This document shows, one piece after another, positions 42,538 to 50,441 of a DNA stretch of 64,000 nt. Source of the stretch: Sphingopyxis sp. GW247-27LB. GTDB taxonomy: Bacteria; Pseudomonadota; Alphaproteobacteria; Sphingomonadales; Sphingomonadaceae. The notes beneath the pieces were generated by a model. That model saw nothing but the letters and a program-made list of their open reading frames with translations, made no database searches and was not told the DNA's origin. The position numbers and the translations under genes were made by a program. The stretch covers positions 105,354 through 169,353 of the forward strand of contig NZ_NIWD01000007.1 in NCBI RefSeq assembly GCF_002277025.1, given 5' to 3'. Each line of letters opens with the position of its first letter. Position 1 is the first letter of the stretch.

Positions 42538-44277
42538 TCAGGCAATTCCGGGCAGCGGCGCAAGCGCCGCGTCGCCGGCGAGCGCCGATGGCGCGAGCCC
42601 GGTCGCCGCGGGGACGATCTGCTGAAGGTAGAAGCGGGTCGAGGCGATCTTGGCTTCGAGGAAGGCGGTGTCGCCGCCCTCTTCGAGCGCCGCCTTCGCG
42701 GCGCGGTGCTGGAGCGCCATCAGCCAGCCGCACGTCGCCGTCGAAAGCATGGTGAGATAGGGATAGCTTCCCGCCAGGCGGTCGGCGGTGCCCGCGGTCG
42801 CCATCCAGTCGGTGACCGCGCGGCACGCGTCGACCAACTGCTGAAGCTCGGGGAAATCGGCGGCGCCGTGCGCGATGTCGTCGATCAGGCCGCGGACGAG
42901 GTCGCCGCCCGCCATGCCGAGCTTGCGGCCCACCAGATCGGCGGCCTGGATGCCGTTGGTGCCTTCGTAGATCGGGGCGATGCGCGCGTCGCGATAATGC
43001 TGCGCGGCGCCGGTTTCCTCGATGAAGCCCATGCCGCCATGCACCTGCACGCCGAGGCTCGCGACCTCGCAGCCGATGTCGGTCGCGTGCGCCTTCGCGA
43101 GCGGGATCAGTATCTCGGCGCGCATCGCGGCGCCTTCGTCGCCCAATTTGCCGAAGTCGGTCTGCGCCGCGGCGTAATAGACGAGCGCGCGCGCCGCCTC
43201 GGTCTGCGCGCGCATCCGCCACAGCATGCGGCGTACGTCGGGGTGCTGGTCGATCGTGACGGGCGTGCGATCGGCGCTGCCCGCGAGCGACGACTGGACG
43301 CGCTCGGCGGCAAACGCCTGCGCCTGCTGCGTCGCGCGCTCGCCGATCTGGATGCCCTGGCAGCCGATCATCAGCCGCGCATTGTTCATCATCACGAACA
43401 TCGCGCGCATGCCGCCCATTTCCTCGCCGACGATCTCGCCCAGGCAGTCCTCGCCCTCGCCATAGACCATCACCGCGGTCGGCGAGCCGTGGATGCCGAG
43501 CTTGTGCTCGATCGACGCGCAATGGACGCCGTTCGAAATCGTCGGCTTGCCCTCGGCATCGAGGCGGTATTTGGGGACGAGAAAGAGCGAGATGCCGCGC
43601 GTTCCCTCGGGCGCGCCGGGGGTGCGCGCGAGGACGAGGTGGACGATATTATCGGTGAGGTCGTGCTCGCCGAAGGTGATGAAGATCTTCTGCCCCTTGA
43701 TCCGGTAGAGGCCGGCGTTCGGGCCCTCGGTGACCTTTTCGGCGGTCGAACGCAGCGCGCCGACGTCGCTGCCCGCGGCGGGCTCGGTCAGGTTCATCGT
43801 GCCGTTCCACTCGCCGGTGACGAGCTTGGGCAGCCAGGTCGCCCGCTGCTCCTCGGTGCCATAGGCCATCAGCGCGTGGATCGCGCCGGGGGTGAGAATG
43901 CTGCAGAGCGAGAAACCCATGTTCGCGCTGCCGAGCGCCTCGATCACCACGGTCGCGAGCGTGAAGGGCAGGTCCTGCCCGCCATAGTCGCCGGGACCGT
44001 CGATGCTGCCCCAGCCCGCCTCGACGAACTGCCGGTACGCTTCCTTGAACCCCGGCGGCATGGTGACCCGGCCGTCCTGCCACTTCGGATTGTTGGTGTC
44101 GCCGACGCGGTTGAGCGGCGCGTAGACTTCGGCGGCGAAGTCGCCGATTCCCGCGACGATCGCCTCGACCATGTCGGGGGTCGCGGCGGCGAAGCGCTCG
44201 TGCGCCGCCATCGCGTCGACGCGCGCGATATGATTGAGGACGAAAAGCTGTTCGGTGACGGGCGCGGTGTAGGTCAT
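42538..44277 (-). CDS. Acyl-CoA dehydrogenase with C-terminal extension (DmdC/AcdH-like)
   Basis: A 579-residue flavoenzyme. The FAD-binding middle domain is NLTEPAAGSDVGALRSTAEK to KLGIHGSPTAVM. The Glu-containing motif APIYEGTNGIQAADLVGRKL follows near 430, and a C-terminal domain of about 130 residues typical of the 3-methylmercaptopropionyl-CoA dehydrogenase type closes it. It oxidises an acyl-CoA with an electron-transfer flavoprotein. The substrate is unknown. The ATG at 44277 is preferred; an upstream start at 44361 adds unrelated residues. It is divergent from the Sua5 gene. Confidence 0.95.
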   Translation of the reverse strand: MTYTAPVTEQLFVLNHIARVDAMAAHERFAAATPDMVEAIVAGIGDFAAEVYAPLNRVGDTNNPKWQDGRVTMPPGFKEAYRQFVEAGWGSIDGPGDYGGQDLPFTLATVVIEALGSANMGFSLCSILTPGAIHALMAYGTEEQRATWLPKLVTGEWNGTMNLTEPAAGSDVGALRSTAEKVTEGPNAGLYRIKGQKIFITFGEHDLTDNIVHLVLARTPGAPEGTRGISLFLVPKYRLDAEGKPTISNGVHCASIEHKLGIHGSPTAVMVYGEGEDCLGEIVGEEMGGMRAMFVMMNNARLMIGCQGIQIGERATQQAQAFAAERVQSSLAGSADRTPVTIDQHPDVRRMLWRMRAQTEAARALVYYAAAQTDFGKLGDEGAAMRAEILIPLAKAHATDIGCEVASLGVQVHGGMGFIEETGAAQHYRDARIAPIYEGTNGIQAADLVGRKLGMAGGDLVRGLIDDIAHGAADFPELQQLVDACRAVTDWMATAGTADRLAGSYPYLTMLSTATCGWLMALQHRAAKAALEEGGDTAFLEAKIASTRFYLQQIVPAATGLAPSALAGDAALAPLPGIA

Positions 44278-44330
44278 AGGGTTTCCCGCTTTTGGGGGTG
44301 ATTCCGTTGCGCCCGGCGCTATAGCGCGGC

Positions 44331-45287
44331 ATGGCCGAGCGTCCAATCGAGAGTGTGGCAACCGCGGTCGTCCCCTATGGCGACGACGCGATCGCGCGCG
44401 CCGCGCGGCTGGTCGCCGAGGGGCAGCCGGTCGCGGTACCGACCGAGACCGTCTATGGCCTCGCCGCCGATGCGCGCAACGCCGAAGCCGTCGCGCGCAT
44501 CTATGCCGCGAAGGGGCGGCCCGATTTCAACCCGCTGATCGTGCATGTGCCCGATCTGGCGGTGGCCGGGCGACTGGGCGTATTCGGCGCGGCCGAACTG
44601 GCGCTGGCCGAGGCCTTCTGGCCGGGGCCGCTGACGCTCGTCGTGCCGCGGGCCCACGACTGCCCGGTGGCGAGCATCGCGACCGCTGGGCTGGACACAA
44701 TCGCGATCCGCGTGCCTGCGCATCGCGCGATGCGCGCGCTGCTCGAGACGACCGGCGCACCGCTCGCGGCGCCGAGCGCCAATGCGAGCGGGCGGGTGAG
44801 CCCGACGAAGGCCGAGCATGTGCTGGCGAGCCTCGATGGCCGGATTGCGTTGGTGATCGACGACGGCGCGACGACCGCGGGGGTCGAATCGACGATCGCG
44901 CGAGTCGCGGACGGCGCGGTTCAGCTGCTGCGGCCGGGTCCGGTGACTGCGGCGATGCTGGGCGCGGCCAGCGGGCTCAGGGTGTCGGGGCGCAAGGGCG
45001 CCGAGGTGGTGGCGCCGGGGATGCTCGCGAGCCATTATGCGCCGGGCAAGCCGGTGCGGCTGGGCGCGGCGGACTTTGCCGCCGACGAATATGGGATCGG
45101 CTTCGGCGGCGTTGCGGGCGATTATCAGTTGAGCGCGGCGGGCGATCTGACCGAGGCGGCGGCGCATCTGTTCGACGCGCTCCACGCAGGGGCGGCGAGC
45201 GCGAAGCCGAAGATCGCGGTGGCGGCGATCCCTTTCGAGGGACTGGGTGCGGCGATCAACGATCGGCTGGCCCGGGCGGCGGTATGA
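44331..45287 (+). CDS. Threonylcarbamoyl-AMP synthase, Sua5 type
   Basis: A 318-residue protein. The YrdC/TsaC domain includes GQPVAVPTETVYGLAADARNAEAVARIYAAKGRPDFNPLIVHV at about 30-72 and SANASGRVSPT near 150. A C-terminal Sua5 domain follows (APGMLASHYAPGKPVRL). It makes threonylcarbamoyl-AMP from Thr, bicarbonate and ATP for the t6A base of tRNA. Its stop codon directly touches the inverted-repeat element at 45288-45446. The gene is convergent with the EamA gene. Confidence 0.95.
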   Translation: MAERPIESVATAVVPYGDDAIARAARLVAEGQPVAVPTETVYGLAADARNAEAVARIYAAKGRPDFNPLIVHVPDLAVAGRLGVFGAAELALAEAFWPGPLTLVVPRAHDCPVASIATAGLDTIAIRVPAHRAMRALLETTGAPLAAPSANASGRVSPTKAEHVLASLDGRIALVIDDGATTAGVESTIARVADGAVQLLRPGPVTAAMLGAASGLRVSGRKGAEVVAPGMLASHYAPGKPVRLGAADFAADEYGIGFGGVAGDYQLSAAGDLTEAAAHLFDALHAGAASAKPKIAVAAIPFEGLGAAINDRLARAAV

Positions 45288-45446
45288 AATCGGTTCACGC
45301 GGAGACGCGGAGGCGCGGAGAGTTGGCGTTTCCCGCGAAGCGGGCCTTTGCCTCAAGCGATGTGTCAATCGTCACGCTGAAATGAAATGGGGCCTATCGG
45401 CCCTGACCAGCTTCTCCGCGTCTCCGCGTCTCCGCGTGAACCGATT
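45288..45446. mobile_element. Short inverted-repeat element without a gene (MITE-like)
   Basis: Two 33-bp ends (45288-45320 and 45414-45446) are inverted copies with one mismatch. The inner 29 bases of each end are identical to the ends of the element at 61705-62151, and the same single mismatch occurs in both. The 93-base middle encodes nothing and has small hairpins (cccgcgaagcggg, ggcctatcggcc). It fills the space between the stop codons of the Sua5 and EamA genes exactly. It looks like a non-autonomous relative of the GxxExxY element. Confidence 0.7.
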
Positions 45447-46348
45447 CAAGCCGCCGCCGGATCGATCGGGTCGCCGTGCGGGGCCTTGCGCGCGACGATC
45501 AGGCAGGCGGCGACGATCAGCAGCGCGCCGGCGAACGTCGGCGTCGTCACCGGCTCGGCGTAGAAATACCAGCCGAACAGCATCGCCCAGAGGAAGCCCG
45601 TATATTCGGTGGTCGCGAGGATCTGCGCCTCGGCGCGGGCATAGGCCCAACTGAGGAGGAGGAGCGATATCGTCGCGAGCAGCGCGGCGCCGGCGATCGG
45701 CGCGGCGTGGTCGGCGCCGGGGAGCACCGCGAACCAGGGCGCGGCGAGCGCGAGGAACAGCGCGACGAACGCATTCTGGTAGAAGGCGATCTCCATCGGT
45801 CCCGCCATCTTCGCCTGCCGCCGCGCGAGGATGAGGTTGTAGGCATAGCAGATCGCCGACAGGAACACCGCGCCGACCGCCAGCAACGCTTCGGGGTCAC
45901 GCTCGCCCCCACCGAGCTTGCCCGCGACGATCACCAGCACCCCGCCGAAGCCGAGCAGCGAGGCGGCGATCGAGCGCCGCCCGATCCGCTCGCCGAGGAA
46001 GATGGCGGCCATGTAGAGCGCGAGCAGCGGCGCGACGAAGGCGAGCGCGATCGCCTCCGCCATCGGCAGCCGCGCGAGCGCCCAGAAGAAGCCGAGCGCC
46101 ATCATCGCGACGAACAGCGAGCGCAGCGCGTGGATGCGCATCGTGGCGCCGCCGGGCCAGGCCGGCCGCGCGGCGAAATAGAGAAGCCCGCTGAGCAGCG
46201 CCCCCGCGACGTTGCGCCAGAACACCGCATTATAGGCGCCGATCCCGATCGACAGCCCCTTCATCAGCACGTCCATCGACGAATAGGTCGCGATCCCCGC
46301 GCAGGCGACGAGAAAGGGGATCAGCGGCGAGGGCGAATCGGGGCGCAT
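45446..46348 (-). CDS. EamA/DMT family transporter
   Basis: A 300-residue membrane protein with ten hydrophobic segments in two EamA halves (MKGLSIGIGAYNAVFWRNVAG early, then FLGERIGRRSIAASLLGFGGVLVIV, and the second half to PTFAGALLIVAACLIV). Such carriers move amino acids, nucleosides or other metabolites; the substrate cannot be told. The ATG at 46348 is preferred over the longer Pro/Arg-rich frame from 46657. The stop codon touches the right end of the inverted-repeat element. Confidence 0.9.
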   Translation of the reverse strand: MRPDSPSPLIPFLVACAGIATYSSMDVLMKGLSIGIGAYNAVFWRNVAGALLSGLLYFAARPAWPGGATMRIHALRSLFVAMMALGFFWALARLPMAEAIALAFVAPLLALYMAAIFLGERIGRRSIAASLLGFGGVLVIVAGKLGGGERDPEALLAVGAVFLSAICYAYNLILARRQAKMAGPMEIAFYQNAFVALFLALAAPWFAVLPGADHAAPIAGAALLATISLLLLSWAYARAEAQILATTEYTGFLWAMLFGWYFYAEPVTTPTFAGALLIVAACLIVARKAPHGDPIDPAAA

Positions 46349-46425
46349 GGAAGGGCTGTAGCGGAGAACGGCAGGGCTGGCAGCGCCCGGCTTGCGGTGC
46401 GGCGAAAGCCTGATAGCCTGACGCC

Positions 46426-47475
46426 ATGAGGATGCGGGGATTGGGGCTGGCGCTGCTCGTCGGCGCGATGATGCCGGGGACGAGCTGGGCGCAGGCGACA
46501 CCGGTGCCCGACGTGCTGAAATCCTATGGGAAGGACGGGACGTTCGATCCCGGCGATTTCGGCTGGATGGCCGGGCGTTTCGCGGCCGAGGGAGCGGCGG
46601 CGCGGGCGGCATGGCAATCGGTCGCCGCCTACAAGGAGGCTTGCATCGCGGCGGCAACGGGCAAGGCCAAGGCGGAGCTGGCGATGATAGGCGCCGAATC
46701 GACGAATTTGCCGCCGGGACCCTATGGCGACGAGGCGTGCCGCGCGATCACCGCCGCGATGGCCATCGACGCCGGGTCGGAAGCCGAACGCGCGGCGCTT
46801 CCCGCGCGGCTCGCCGAGGCGCGCCAGCTGTGGAATTTCGCGCTGGCGGGCGGGCGCATGGGGATAGGCGCCGTGACATCCGCGGTGGGACCGCCCGAGT
46901 CCGAGGATGCGCAGATGCTGATCGGTGCGACCTTCCGCGAACAATTGGGGCGCCACATGCTGTCGTGGGGCGTCGATGAGGGCGATCCGCCGTTGCCGGC
47001 AAGGCTGAAGCCGCTGTTCGACTATCTGGGCTGGACGATGATCGCGGGCGAAGACCGCAAGAACAGGGAGAAGCTGCGCGCCTATATGGCCGAAAAGGGC
47101 TGGCCGACGATTTCCGCCCTCGGAGAGAAGGCATCGCACGCCGCATGGCTGCTCGCGCAGCATGCCGACGATGATCCCGCGTTGCAGGTCAGGGCGCTCC
47201 GGCTGATGGAGCCGCTCGCGAAGGCGGGTGAGGCGAGCAAGTCGAATTATGCCTATCTCTATGACCGCGTCATGCTGAAGCTGGCGGGGAGGCAGCGCTA
47301 TGCGACGCAGTTCGGCGGCTGCGAGGCCGGCCGCGCGATCCGACCGCTCCGGCCGATGGAGGACGACGATCCGGCGCATATCGACGCGGCGCGCGCCGAG
47401 ATGGGGCTGGAACCGCTCGCCGTCTATCGCAAAGAGATGGACGAGGCCTTCGGGGCGTGCGCCGCAGCCGAATAG
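46426..47475 (+). CDS. Secreted DUF6624 domain protein
   Basis: A 349-residue protein with a signal peptide (1-23). The C-terminal third carries the DUF6624 pattern: EKGWPTISALGEKASHAAWLLAQHADDDPALQ, then NYAYLYDRVMLKLAGRQRYATQFG. The N-terminal part is unassigned. Function is unknown. It is divergent from the EamA gene, and an SDR gene remnant starts just after its stop. Confidence 0.78.
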   Translation: MRMRGLGLALLVGAMMPGTSWAQATPVPDVLKSYGKDGTFDPGDFGWMAGRFAAEGAAARAAWQSVAAYKEACIAAATGKAKAELAMIGAESTNLPPGPYGDEACRAITAAMAIDAGSEAERAALPARLAEARQLWNFALAGGRMGIGAVTSAVGPPESEDAQMLIGATFREQLGRHMLSWGVDEGDPPLPARLKPLFDYLGWTMIAGEDRKNREKLRAYMAEKGWPTISALGEKASHAAWLLAQHADDDPALQVRALRLMEPLAKAGEASKSNYAYLYDRVMLKLAGRQRYATQFGGCEAGRAIRPLRPMEDDDPAHIDAARAEMGLEPLAVYRKEMDEAFGACAAAE

Positions 47476-47480
47476 ATCGG

Positions 47481-47570
47481 CGAAAACCCGCCATATCCGC
47501 CCCCTCGACCTTGAACTTCTGGTTTGAGCGGAGGTATTGATATCGCTCACGAACCACAGCATGCGGCGCC
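47481..47570 (-). pseudogene. Decayed 3' fragment of an SDR gene
   Basis: The minus strand encodes the equivalent of the last 30 residues of the SDR at 49574-50353, shifted by a 1-base deletion: a cgaaccacag block, cttctgg, and a final ATG-GCG-GGT-TTT-CGC that corresponds to MASFR. The stop codon is lost. Similarity extends over about 90 bases and the rest of the gene is absent. It lies 2.1 kb from the intact copy. Confidence 0.7.
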
Positions 47571-47672
47571 GTCGTCGTTGCCGGTACAGGAAAAGGCGCG
47601 GGGTGAATCGTCATTGCGGGCTTTCCGGCCGTCTGATAGCTTTCCGTAGCGGCTGCGAGAGCCGGCGGGAGA

Positions 47673-48134
47673 ATGACGATGGGCCTGTTTCCGGTTATCC
47701 AGAGTCCTTGCCCCTATAAGGGCGACCTGTCCGACATCATGGACGGCAGCCTGTGCCGGTTGTGCAAGCGCGAGGTCGTCGACATCGGCGCGATGGACGA
47801 GGCGGCGCGCGTCGCGCTGATCGCCGGATGCCCGGAAGAATTGTGCGTCCGTTACAAGGTCGCGGCGCGGTCGGCGCTCGCCGCGATGGCGATGGGCGCC
47901 GCGGCCGCGAGCCTGCCCGCCGCCGCGCAGGATGTTTCCGCGCCTGCCGCCGACACCGCCACCTATGAAGAGGATATGGTGATCATCGTCGGGGGGCTTC
48001 GCGCGCCCAAGAAGGCCGAGTGGGTGAAGGAGGATGGAAAGCGCGCCGTCCCCGACCTGCCGGTGGTCTATGACGACGCGCCCGTCGCGCCCCGGAAGGA
48101 CAAGGTGCGGGACGCAAGGAAGCTGACGAGCTAG
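47673..48134 (+). CDS. Hypothetical protein with CxxC metal-binding-like N-terminus
   Basis: A 153-residue protein. Residues 13-60 contain SPCPYKG, DGSLCRLCKREVVDI and AGCPEELCVRY, with spaced cysteines that could hold a zinc or iron-sulfur centre. A hydrophobic helix (about 63-85) and an acidic to basic tail follow. This layout recurs in sphingomonad proteins of unknown role. A start at 47679 is equally possible and better spaced from gggag. Confidence 0.65.
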   Translation: MTMGLFPVIQSPCPYKGDLSDIMDGSLCRLCKREVVDIGAMDEAARVALIAGCPEELCVRYKVAARSALAAMAMGAAAASLPAAAQDVSAPAADTATYEEDMVIIVGGLRAPKKAEWVKEDGKRAVPDLPVVYDDAPVAPRKDKVRDARKLTS

Positions 48135-48144
48135 GGTCCGTACC

Positions 48145-49563
48145 CTAGGGTCCGCCCCGATCGGGGCGTTTGCGCACCTCCGCCATCTCGCGCCATTCGA
48201 GCAAGGCCGCGGTCTGGTTGGCGGCGACGATCGCCGCCAGGTCGCCGTCGTCGACGGTGAGTGCGATATGCGTCGCATCGAACGCGCCGGTCGAAATGTC
48301 GAAGCTCCGCCAGCTGCCATCGACATAGGCGACCACCCAGCTGTGGGCGATAAAGGCGTTCGAGGCGCCGTGATAGCGCGTGCGCGAATAGACGAGGCCG
48401 TTCGCGACGCGCGCGGGAATGCCGGCCGCGCGTGCGAGCGCGGCGAGGAGGACGGCGTCCTCGGTGCAGTCCCCCGACCGGCGCCGCCACGCCGCAAGCG
48501 CGCTGTGGTGCCCTTCGTAATCGACATCCGCGAGCCGCTGGCGCGCGATGCGGCCGAGCCGTTCCATGCGGTCGACGTCCGGCGCGGTCGATCTTGCGAC
48601 CGGCGCGGCGGCGCGCACGAGTTCGGGCGCGTCGCTTTGCAGCCAGCGCGACGGCCGGCGCCAGCGGTCGAGATCGGCGGGATCGGTCGACAGGCCGGGG
48701 CCGCAGTCGCGGCAGATGTCGACGCGCAGCGTGCCATCCGCCTCGCGCACCGCCTGCTCGCCGGTTTCGGGAAGCCGGATGCGAATGCCGGACGCGGCGG
48801 CGAAGCCGTGGCGGATATGGCCGCGCAGCGCGCCGGGCGCGACATAATAGGGCGAGGCGCGCATCTGGTGCGGCAGGCTGGCGGTCCCGGCGAGGTCCGC
48901 GGCATCAACGGGTTTGGAGACCCGGCGAAAATGCAGCCGGGTGCCGAACAGCGGCTGATCGGCGGCCACGATCCGGCCGGTTCCGTCGCGCTCGACGAAC
49001 CACGCATGCGCGACGCGATCGCCCTGATAGACGACGACCGCGGTGCGCGGCTTGCCGGCGTCGTCGATCGCCCTTTCTTCGGTGCGTACCTCCATCGGAC
49101 GCAAGTCGCCGGGGGCGAGGTCGAACGCGATCTCCCCGGCTCCTGCGTCCCGCTCGATCGGCAACAGGGCGTCGCCGTCGCGGAAATCGAGGCCCGCGGG
49201 AACGGCGAAGCGATGCAATATGCGGCCCTTGCCGTCGTCGACCACGGCATCGGTGCCGCCGATCGTCACGCGCCGCGTGGCGCTTCGCCGTCCGTCGCCG
49301 CTTTCGATCGTCAGCATGCGCAGGCGGCCCGCGGCATCGCGCCGCTGCTCGATGCGGAAATGACTGCGCGTCGGCTCGTGGCCGACGACGCGATAGGCCA
49401 TCACCGTATCGCGCAGGCGGCGGGTGCCGCCCGCGTCCTCGACTTGCTGCTCGTGCTGCCAGCCGACCATGTCGCCGCTGTCGTTCTCGATACGAAACCA
49501 GACGTCCGCCGCCGCCGCGGGCGACGCAAGGACCAGCAGGGCGGGAAGGAAAAGCGGCCGCAT
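48145..49563 (-). CDS. Secreted transglutaminase-like protease-fold protein
   Basis: A 472-residue protein with a signal peptide (1-19, MRPLFLPALLVLASPAAAA). The long N-terminal beta-rich part is unassigned. The transglutaminase-like core near 380-450 has the Cys in RRSGDCTEDAVLLAALARAAGIPARVANG, the His in AHSWVVAYVDG and the Asp in WRSFDIS. Such proteins are peptidases or cross-linkers. The ATG at 49563 gives the signal peptide. The SDR gene lies 10 bases upstream on the same strand. Confidence 0.85.
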   Translation of the reverse strand: MRPLFLPALLVLASPAAAADVWFRIENDSGDMVGWQHEQQVEDAGGTRRLRDTVMAYRVVGHEPTRSHFRIEQRRDAAGRLRMLTIESGDGRRSATRRVTIGGTDAVVDDGKGRILHRFAVPAGLDFRDGDALLPIERDAGAGEIAFDLAPGDLRPMEVRTEERAIDDAGKPRTAVVVYQGDRVAHAWFVERDGTGRIVAADQPLFGTRLHFRRVSKPVDAADLAGTASLPHQMRASPYYVAPGALRGHIRHGFAAASGIRIRLPETGEQAVREADGTLRVDICRDCGPGLSTDPADLDRWRRPSRWLQSDAPELVRAAAPVARSTAPDVDRMERLGRIARQRLADVDYEGHHSALAAWRRRSGDCTEDAVLLAALARAAGIPARVANGLVYSRTRYHGASNAFIAHSWVVAYVDGSWRSFDISTGAFDATHIALTVDDGDLAAIVAANQTAALLEWREMAEVRKRPDRGGP

Positions 49564-49573
49564 GGATCCCGTG

Positions 49574-50353
49574 TTAACGAAAGCTCGCCATACCCGCACC
49601 GTCGATGTTGAGCTTCTGGCCCGAGCAATAGGGGTTCGCGTCCGACACGAACCACAGAACCGCCGCCGCGACGTCGTCGGGGGTGGGGACGCGGCCGAAG
49701 GGGAATTTGGCGTCGAGGTGGTGGATGTCGTCGTTGCCGGTGATCGCGCGGGCAAGGCGTTCGCCCATGTCGCTGACGGTCAGCGAGGGAGCGACGATGT
49801 TGACGCGGACGCCGTTCTTCATTTCTTCCTTCGCGAGCGTCAGCGCGAGCGCTTCGCCCGCCGCCTTGCCCATATTATAGGGCGCGCCATTGGCGCTGTG
49901 GCTGAGCGTCGCGACGCTGGAAATGACGATGATATCGCTGCGCTCGTGCGTGCGGAGCTGGGGCAGCGCAAGGCGGCTGACGCGGTGCGGACCGAGCGCG
50001 TGGGTCGCGATGACGCGTTCGAGCTCGGCGGGATCGGTATCGGCGACGCTCTTGCCGCGGCTGGCGATGCCGGCGTTGTTGATCAGGATCGACATCGCCC
50101 CGAAATCACCCTCGATCGCCGCGACCATCGCGGCACAGGCGTCCTCGTCGGTGACGGAAGCCTGATAGGCCTTCGCCTTGCGGCCGAGCGCCTCGATCGC
50201 GGCGACGGTTTCGGCGGCGGCATCGGCGTCGCGGCTATAGTTGACTGCGACGTCGGCCCCCGCCCGCGCCAATGCCAGCGCGATGCCGCGGCCGATACCG
50301 CGCGAGGCGCCGGTGACGAGCGCGGTGCGGCCCGTAAGGTTCGTGTCGGTCAT
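49574..50353 (-). CDS. SDR family oxidoreductase (FabG-like)
   Basis: A 259-residue SDR: TGASRGIGRGIA at about 13-24, INNAGIASRG near 95, Tyr-Lys in YNMGKAAGE near 160, and the end GQKLNIDGAGMASFR. It resembles 3-oxoacyl-ACP reductases, but the substrate is unknown. The ATG at 50353 was chosen because longer frames enter the divergent carboxyltransferase gene. A partial, decayed copy of its 3' end is at 47481-47570. Confidence 0.92.
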   Translation of the reverse strand: MTDTNLTGRTALVTGASRGIGRGIALALARAGADVAVNYSRDADAAAETVAAIEALGRKAKAYQASVTDEDACAAMVAAIEGDFGAMSILINNAGIASRGKSVADTDPAELERVIATHALGPHRVSRLALPQLRTHERSDIIVISSVATLSHSANGAPYNMGKAAGEALALTLAKEEMKNGVRVNIVAPSLTVSDMGERLARAITGNDDIHHLDAKFPFGRVPTPDDVAAAVLWFVSDANPYCSGQKLNIDGAGMASFR

Positions 50354-50372
50354 CTGTCTCTCTCCCTTTTGT

Positions 50373-50394
50373 CCCTTCCCGTATACGGGAGGGG
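50373..50394. promoter_or_regulatory. Palindrome between divergent SDR and carboxyltransferase genes
   Basis: tcccgtatacggga is a perfect 14-bp palindrome with further partial pairing on both sides. It could be an operator, or a leftover arm of a family A/B repeat, whose arms look alike. Confidence 0.4.
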
Positions 50395-50441
50395 GGAATT
50401 TGGGAATGACGTTTCCGTCAACGTAAGCTAGCTTTCGCGCC

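Noticed and set aside
47270..47614. Minus-strand gene of 114 codons over the end of the DUF6624 gene
   Set aside because: It only captures the decayed SDR tail in frame and then runs antisense through a supported gene.
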